From assembly GCA_045654545.1 (NCBI GenBank), contig JAZONO010000041.1:1-9803 (forward strand): 9,803 bases of DNA. Reading direction: 5' to 3'. The notes beneath the pieces were generated by a model. It searched no databases, had not been told where the DNA came from, and worked only from the letters and a program-made list of their open reading frames with translations. A program made the translations under genes and the position numbers. This DNA is from SIG588 sp045654545. Its GTDB lineage: Bacteria; Bacillota; Clostridia; Oscillospirales; Acutalibacteraceae. Shown here piece by piece: positions 6,383 to 9,803 of this stretch (its first letter is position 1; every line of letters starts with the position of its first letter).

Positions 6383-6399
6383 ATTTAGTGTTACTAAAT
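6383..6399. promoter_or_regulatory. Palindrome just upstream of the dehydrogenase -35
   Basis: ATTTAGT and ACTAAAT form a perfect 7-3-7 inverted repeat beginning two bases upstream of the -35 box. Its sequence differs from the palindrome at 6335-6347, suggesting two different regulators or an activator site here and a repressor site there. Confidence 0.5.
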
Positions 6400-6402
6400 C
6401 AA

Positions 6403-6514
6403 CAAAGGAGATTTTTATTGCGAGGGTACCGAGCAACAAGGTTCTCGGGCACCCTTCCAAAATCTCTGATTTTGAAGAAGGGTGAGGTTCTTAATACGAG
6501 CATCAAGGTTTCGT
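6403..6514. other. Structured intergenic element with alternative hairpins
   Basis: Hairpin A pairs AGGGT/ACCCT (6423-6427 with 6451-6455) and CCGAG/CTCGG (6429-6433 with 6444-6448) around the loop CAACAAGGTT. Hairpin B pairs CACCCTTC/GAAGGGTG (6450-6457 with 6477-6484) and CAAAATC/GATTTTG (6458-6464 with 6468-6474) around TCT, with an AA bulge. The outer arm of A overlaps the left arm of B, so the two full structures exclude each other. The loop motif recurs nearby: GAGCAACAAGGTT at 6431-6443 and GAGCATCAAGGTT at 6498-6510, the second flanked by ACGA/TCGT. AAAGGAG at 6404-6410 precedes a 46-codon TTG frame (6418-6555) that I do not trust as a gene. Neither strand nor function is known; it could be a structured RNA or a small repeat element. 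Confidence 0.45.
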
Positions 6515-6529
6515 GTCGAGTTCTTATAT

Positions 6530-6568
6530 ATGAAAGCAACAGGAATTGTTCGTAGAATAGACGAATGA
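6530..6568 (+). pseudogene. Truncated copy of the spoVT 5' end (12 codons)
   Basis: ATG AAA GCA ACA ... GAC GAA TGA reads MKATGIVRRIDE then stops. The intact spoVT at 8004 begins MKATGIVRRIDD. Across the shared 35 bases the copies differ at four positions, all silent third-codon changes (GCA/GCC, ACA/ACC, ATT/ATA, CGT/CGG), and both are preceded by TATAT. After residue 12 there is no recognisable continuation. There is no ribosome site upstream (CGAGTTCTTATAT). It looks like a relic of a diverged spoVT/AbrB-type gene. Because the changes are silent it diverged while still coding, so it is not a recent copy of the neighbour. Confidence 0.6.
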
Positions 6569-6588
6569 GGTATACTAACACCAAATAT

Positions 6589-6626
6589 CTACATAGCAAA
6601 AGCGAGGTGAAATTCACCTCGCTTTT
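6589..6626 (-). terminator. Terminator hairpin at the end of the CLC gene; second copy of the repeat
   Basis: AAAAGCGAGGTGAA and TTCACCTCGCTTTT form a perfect 14-bp inverted repeat. On the minus strand TTTTGCTATGTAG follows, the same tail as in the copy at 5110-5146. The CLC stop codon (TGA, 6614-6616) lies inside this hairpin. Against the other copy there are two differences inside the stem (T for G, A for C) that preserve pairing. Confidence 0.75.
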
Positions 6627-7867
6627 AGGGTTTCTTGTTTTCTTATTCTTGAAAGAATTGGTGATTTAAAAAATCTGTTTTCAAACAGACCGTTATTGGC
6701 TGGCAAAATCCAAAGGAATATACAAACAATTATAAAATACGGCAGTGCACTAAATCCAAACATCTCAACACCTAAAAAAACGGCGCTTACAGGACTGTTT
6801 GTAGCGCAACAGAACAAGCCTACCAAACCAAGCGCTGCTGCAAATCCGTAATCTAAGCCTAACATACCGCCAAAAACACAGCCGAAGGTTGCACCGACAC
6901 AAAAAGTAGGAACAATTTCTCCGCCTTTTAATCCCGCGGCTAAGGTAACGGCAGTAAAAATGATTTTTAAAATAAAGTCAAACCAATCAGCTTTTCCTTC
7001 TATAGCCATTATTGCCATGGACATACCGGAGCCATTATAACGCATATCGCCCACAATTGCGGTTAATGCAACAATTACGCTGGCGGATAGGGCAGTGCGA
7101 AGAAAAGCGTTTGAAATAAGGCGTGTCATCAAATGACCTGTTTTGTGGAATACAAGGCACATGAGCCAACCTAATATACTGAGTCCCAGTGACAAAACGA
7201 TTATTTTTGCAAAGGTGGGAAAGGTGAAAGTGTCAATGCTGCTAAGATGTACTGTTTCTGCGGCAACTGCCAAAGCAGAAGAAAGCTTGGTGGCAACAAT
7301 AGAGGAAATAAAGCAAGGCAAGATAGCCCTACCAATGACTTTGAAACTTAATTTAAATTCTAAAACAAAAAATGCTGCAGTAAGAGGCGTGCCAAACAAA
7401 CCTGCAAATACCGCGCTCATACCGCTCAAAACAACAATTGTGCGATCGTTCTCTTTTAACCGCAACATACGCCAAAGAGCTGCCGCACCTGCGCCGCCCA
7501 ACTGAAGTGCAGCACCTTCTCGTCCGGCGGAACCGCCCAAAAGATGCGTGATTGCACTGGAAATGAATATAAGCGGTGAAGCAATTGCTTTGATTGGTTT
7601 TTTGTTTGTAAGGCAGAGAATGATTTCATTTGTTCCACCGTAATTATGCATATCAAAAACCTGATATAGTAAAACAGTTGCGGCGCTGCCAATGGGCAAC
7701 AGAAGAATGAGCCACGGCTCTGCCTGACGTAGTCTTGTTACCAAAGACAACAAATGTGCAAAGCACGCGCCAATTAATCCGCCAAGTGTTCCTATCAGTA
7801 CCCCGAGTGCGCACAATTTTAATACACCAAAAAACATTTTTTTGCAAGTCATGTTTTTTATAACCAA
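6614..7867 (-). CDS. CLC family anion channel/transporter, possible fluoride-type filter
   Basis: 417 residues, strongly hydrophobic, with the CLC fold. The gating motif is GREGA with Glu117, and a downstream helix has GGEIVPTFCVGATFG (315-329). At the place of the first filter motif GSGIP it has GTNEI (78-82), closer to the GNNLI type described for CLC-F fluoride/proton antiporters. The inner proton glutamate of chloride antiporters (second Glu of 'IEE') is Phe171, after Glu170. So fluoride export is possible, but chloride or another anion cannot be excluded. No regulatory CBS domains. The TTG start is supported by AGGAAGG 5 bases upstream; the ATG at 7852 is the alternative. The last codons (ETLKAR) are read from the terminator hairpin. 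The leader is short, with no visible fluoride riboswitch. Confidence 0.88.
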   Translation of the reverse strand: MVIKNMTCKKMFFGVLKLCALGVLIGTLGGLIGACFAHLLSLVTRLRQAEPWLILLLPIGSAATVLLYQVFDMHNYGGTNEIILCLTNKKPIKAIASPLIFISSAITHLLGGSAGREGAALQLGGAGAAALWRMLRLKENDRTIVVLSGMSAVFAGLFGTPLTAAFFVLEFKLSFKVIGRAILPCFISSIVATKLSSALAVAAETVHLSSIDTFTFPTFAKIIVLSLGLSILGWLMCLVFHKTGHLMTRLISNAFLRTALSASVIVALTAIVGDMRYNGSGMSMAIMAIEGKADWFDFILKIIFTAVTLAAGLKGGEIVPTFCVGATFGCVFGGMLGLDYGFAAALGLVGLFCCATNSPVSAVFLGVEMFGFSALPYFIIVCIFLWILPANNGLFENRFFKSPILSRIRKQETLKAR

Positions 7868-7903
7868 TCAGACCTTCCTAATCAAGCAAAATAAATATAT
7901 GTT

Positions 7904-7932
7904 ATTATAGCACAGCTACTTAAAAAAGTAAA
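7904..7932 (-). promoter_or_regulatory. Sigma-A promoter of the CLC gene
   Basis: On the minus strand -35 TTTACT (7927-7932), 17-bp spacer, -10 TATAAT (7904-7909), about 37 bases before the TTG start. The -10 is consensus and the -35 matches at four of six positions. Confidence 0.65.
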
Positions 7933-7939
7933 TCCTGCG

Positions 7940-7968
7940 GTATATTTCTCCCGTAAATACAGATAATA
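7940..7968 (+). promoter_or_regulatory. Candidate forespore promoter of spoVT
   Basis: GTATA (7940-7944) and GATAATA (7962-7968), 17 bp apart, resemble the sigma-G layout (GnATA and CATnnTA) with one mismatch in the -10. spoVT is sigma-G dependent in Bacillus, which is why this is proposed. The start is about 35 bases further on. Confidence 0.35.
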
Positions 7969-8003
7969 ACAACACAATTTGTAATTTAAGGAGAAATGTA
8001 TAT

Positions 8004-8546
8004 ATGAAAGCCACCGGAATAGTTCGGAGAATAGACGACCTCGGGAGAGTTGTTATCCCGAAAGAAATTCGTCGCACCATGCGGATTCGCGAGGGAGACC
8101 CGTTGGAGATCTTCACGAACAACGACGGGGAGGTCGTGTTCAAGAAGTATTCCCCGATGGGGGAACTGGGTACCTTTGCGGCGCAGTATGCCGAGGTGAT
8201 GGCACGCGCGCTGGGGCAAGCCGTGGCGGTGAGTGACCGTGACCGCATCATCGCTGTTGCCGGTGCACCGAAGAAGGATCTGCTGGAACGCCCCGTGTCT
8301 GCTATGCTGGAGAGCGCGATGGAACAACGCCGTGTGCATTTGGCACGTGCCGGGGAGAGCGAGCGTATGCCGGCGGTGGAGGGGGGCGACCGCTTTGTCG
8401 CGGCAGGGATGCCCATCATTTCGGCAGGTGACGTGATCGGCAGTGTGTGTTTGCTGTTGCCCGAAAGCGGTGCCCTGCCGGGTGAAGGGGACATCAAGAT
8501 GGTGCAGGTGGCTGCCGCTTTTTTGGGGAAACAAATGGAAGAATGA
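8004..8546 (+). CDS. spoVT: Stage V sporulation protein T, AbrB/GAF forespore regulator
   Basis: 180 residues, close to the 178 of Bacillus SpoVT. The N-terminal swapped-hairpin AbrB DNA-binding domain (1-50) is MKATGIVRRIDDLGRVVIPK followed by EIRRTMRIREGDPLEIFT; the C-terminal part from about 56 is the GAF-like domain. SpoVT acts in the forespore to tune sigma-G dependent genes, including spore coat/cortex and germination functions. The start is the ATG 10 bases after AAGGAG; an out-of-frame ATG at 7996 overlaps it (MYI, stop). GC-rich, like the pyrophosphatase after it and unlike the CLC gene before it. Monocistronic by appearance: the next gene has its own promoter starting directly after the stop. 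Confidence 0.95.
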   Translation: MKATGIVRRIDDLGRVVIPKEIRRTMRIREGDPLEIFTNNDGEVVFKKYSPMGELGTFAAQYAEVMARALGQAVAVSDRDRIIAVAGAPKKDLLERPVSAMLESAMEQRRVHLARAGESERMPAVEGGDRFVAAGMPIISAGDVIGSVCLLLPESGALPGEGDIKMVQVAAAFLGKQMEE

Positions 8547-8575
8547 TTGACAAACGCGCCGTTTTCTGCGATACT
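8547..8575 (+). promoter_or_regulatory. Sigma-A promoter of the pyrophosphatase gene
   Basis: Consensus -35 TTGACA (8547-8552), 17-bp spacer, -10 GATACT (8570-8575). The -35 begins at the base after the spoVT stop codon. This separates vegetative expression of the pyrophosphatase from forespore expression of spoVT. Confidence 0.85.
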
Positions 8576-8601
8576 AACAGCATCAAAGGAGGCGGCGCGT
8601 T

Positions 8602-9132
8602 ATGAATATTTGGCATAATATTAACCCCAAACGCATCACCAAAGAGGACTTTGTCGCGGTGATCGAAATTGAAAAAGGCAGTAAGTGCAAATACGAGTTG
8701 GACAAGGAAACCGGCATTTTGATGTTGGATCGCATTTTGTACACCTCCACCCACTATCCTGCGAACTACGGCTTCATTCCACGCACCTTTGCGGATGACC
8801 TCGATCCGCTGGACGTGTTGGTGCTGTGCTCCGAGCCGCTGCATCCCATGACCTCGGTGCGGTGCTATCCCATCGGGGTTATCACGATGATCGATAACGG
8901 GCGATATGACGAGAAGATCATCGCCATCCCGTTTGGCGACCCGACCTACAATTCCTACAAAGACATTTCCGAAATTCCGCGCCACATTTTTGCAGAGATG
9001 TCCCACTTCTTCCGCGTGTATAAGGAACTGGAAGACAAGGAAACGGCGGTGAACGAAGTGCTGGGCGCCGAAGCGGCGCAAAACGTGATCACGCAGGCGA
9101 TCAACGGGTATATCGAGAATTACTGTAAATAA
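8602..9132 (+). CDS. ppa: Inorganic pyrophosphatase, family I
   Basis: 176 residues, ATG 8 bases after AAAGGAGG. It hydrolyses pyrophosphate to two phosphates in the cytoplasm, pulling biosynthetic reactions forward; Mg2+ dependent. The signature DDLDPLDVLV (65-74) holds the metal-binding aspartates 66, 68 and 71. Other residues known from the E. coli enzyme are all present: Glu22, Lys30, Glu32, Arg44, Tyr56 (YPANYGF), Asp98, Asp103, Lys105 (MIDNGRYDEK) and the Tyr140-Lys141 pair (FRVYKELE). Length fits the short prokaryotic type. Single-gene unit with its own promoter and a strong terminator. Many clostridia rely on membrane or family II pyrophosphatases, so a soluble family I enzyme is a minor distinguishing trait. 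Confidence 0.95.
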   Translation: MNIWHNINPKRITKEDFVAVIEIEKGSKCKYELDKETGILMLDRILYTSTHYPANYGFIPRTFADDLDPLDVLVLCSEPLHPMTSVRCYPIGVITMIDNGRYDEKIIAIPFGDPTYNSYKDISEIPRHIFAEMSHFFRVYKELEDKETAVNEVLGAEAAQNVITQAINGYIENYCK

Positions 9133-9136
9133 AAAC

Positions 9137-9180
9137 AAAAAAGGAAGTCGAGCACCACGCGGTGTTCGACTTCCTTTTTT
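9137..9180. terminator. Bidirectional terminator between ppa and the DUF5662 gene
   Basis: AAAAAAGGAAGTCGAGCACC and its complement GGTGTTCGACTTCCTTTTTT pair over 20 bp with one G-U wobble around ACGC. A's on one side and T's on the other allow termination in both directions. The right end overlaps the stop codon (9179-9181) of the minus-strand gene. Confidence 0.92.
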
Positions 9181-9718
9181 AATACTCTTGTTTTGCCTTC
9201 AACATCGCGCGGATGTGGCGGAAGGTGGCGTCCTCGCCCTCTTCTTTCAGCATCACAAGCCACGATTCCAACAAGTCGGAGGTGGCAGGGTGAATCGCAC
9301 GGGTGGGCTTGCCTTTTTCAAAATAGGCGATGGGGTGCGCATCGGTATAGTTCGCACCTTGGTACACCTTGCTGGCTGCCACGCGGTCACAAAACATCTC
9401 CGCCACAAAAATGAGCGGCATTTTCACGGGGGTCATCACGTGGGTGACGGGATCGTAATCCGTCCAGTATTCAAAGTGATGACGGTTGCGCCCCTTGTGA
9501 TGAATCCACGCGGTGGAATACCCTGTGGTGCGGCGCTCGATCTCGTTCGGGCTGCGTTCGCCCACAAAGTATTTGGCACCGGGCAAAAACTCGGTGGGGG
9601 AATATTTCGACAGATCGTGCAGTAAGCCGCGCCACAGAATGCCTGCCTTGGCGCAGTGGGCGATCACACGGCGACGATGCCGAAACACGGTGCGAAAATG
9701 CTTAATCGGATGTGCCAT
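9179..9718 (-). CDS. DUF5662 family protein
   Basis: 179 residues, ATG with AAGGGGGG about 7 bases upstream. The sequence fits the DUF5662 family of unknown function. A histidine-rich layout suggests metal binding: an HD pair (His34-Asp35 in LLHDLSKYSPTEF), HHKGRNRHHFEYW (73-85) with four histidines, and a late Asp111-Arg112 (MFCDRVAA). This pattern is reminiscent of HD-domain hydrolases, but no catalytic activity can be claimed. The N-terminus is basic (HRRRVIAHCAKAG) with no signal peptide, so it is probably cytoplasmic. GC-rich codon use as in ppa. No convincing promoter is visible in the 85 bases between it and the window edge. Confidence 0.8.
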   Translation of the reverse strand: MAHPIKHFRTVFRHRRRVIAHCAKAGILWRGLLHDLSKYSPTEFLPGAKYFVGERSPNEIERRTTGYSTAWIHHKGRNRHHFEYWTDYDPVTHVMTPVKMPLIFVAEMFCDRVAASKVYQGANYTDAHPIAYFEKGKPTRAIHPATSDLLESWLVMLKEEGEDATFRHIRAMLKAKQEY

Positions 9719-9803
9719 AATATGCCCCCCTTAGGGTGAGCAGTCAAACCCGAACTCCGTTTTGGGAAGGCGGATTTTCGCTCATGCATTGTTAAAATAC
9801 TCG

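Noticed and set aside
6418..6555. A 46-codon plus-strand frame with a TTG start after AAAGGAG
   Set aside because: Its DNA is dominated by the paired hairpin arms, which forces the codons, and it runs through the spoVT relic in another frame. Composition and lack of a recognisable protein make a structural role more likely.
6399..6617. A 72-residue minus-strand frame across the intergenic region
   Set aside because: It covers the palindrome, hairpins, spoVT relic and terminator, has no ribosome site, and its protein resembles nothing.
7868..7903. Fluoride riboswitch before the CLC gene
   Set aside because: The leader between the promoter and start is only about 35 bases and has no pseudoknot-like structure; too short for that class.
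6554..8040. CLC gene as a self-contained mobile element with attachment sites AGAATAGACGA
   Set aside because: Only 11 identical bases within a longer coding similarity, no integrase or transposase, no inverted repeats at the ends. Kept only as one model in the findings.
9740..9803. Short minus-strand frame (MSENPPSQNGVRV) before the DUF5662 gene
   Set aside because: Thirteen codons without a ribosome site, at the window edge; more likely untranslated leader or the edge of something outside the window.

Overview
The window looks like chromosomal DNA of an endospore-forming Clostridia (Firmicutes), probably of the Oscillospirales/Ruminococcaceae type. The evidence is three sporulation-type genes (a YtvI-like membrane protein, spoVAC, spoVT), strong AGGAGG-type ribosome binding sites, TTG starts, and canonical TTGACA/TATAAT promoters next to intrinsic terminators. 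The exact genus cannot be read from the sequence.

Layout. Positions 1-1127 are GC-rich: the 5' part of a YtvI-like permease (minus), a 58-residue gene of unknown function (minus), and spoVAC (plus), which stands alone without spoVAD/spoVAE behind it. Positions 1128-8003 have a different, more AT-rich character and carry accessory metabolism and transport. These are a YitT-family membrane protein whose reading frame is broken near its start, an AraC-family regulator (minus), and a divergent two-gene operon for a TIM-barrel sugar isomerase/epimerase and a Gfo/Idh/MocA oxidoreductase (plus). A short decayed stretch that looks like another Gfo/Idh/MocA gene follows, then a zinc-dependent MDR dehydrogenase (minus) and a CLC-type anion transporter (minus). 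Positions 8004-9735 are GC-rich again: spoVT (plus), family I inorganic pyrophosphatase (plus) and a DUF5662-type gene (minus).

Working together: the AraC regulator and the isomerase/oxidoreductase pair share a divergent promoter with a 14-bp-period direct repeat, the usual arrangement for a locally controlled sugar or polyol pathway. The MDR dehydrogenase has its own strong sigma-A promoter bracketed by two different palindromes, so it is likely controlled separately but may act on the same kind of substrate. No sugar transporter or kinase is in view, so the substrate cannot be named. SpoVT is a forespore transcription factor; SpoVAC belongs to the dipicolinate channel.

The two stretches of about 308 bases without an intact gene are not empty. 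4864-5171 holds the decayed oxidoreductase fragment and two terminator hairpins. 6306-6613 holds a promoter, two palindromes, a structured element with mutually exclusive hairpins, a 12-codon copy of the start of spoVT, and a hairpin that is a second copy of the one at 5110-5146, with a compensatory base change. No complete novel defence or mobile system was recognised; the most unusual material is in 6383-6626.
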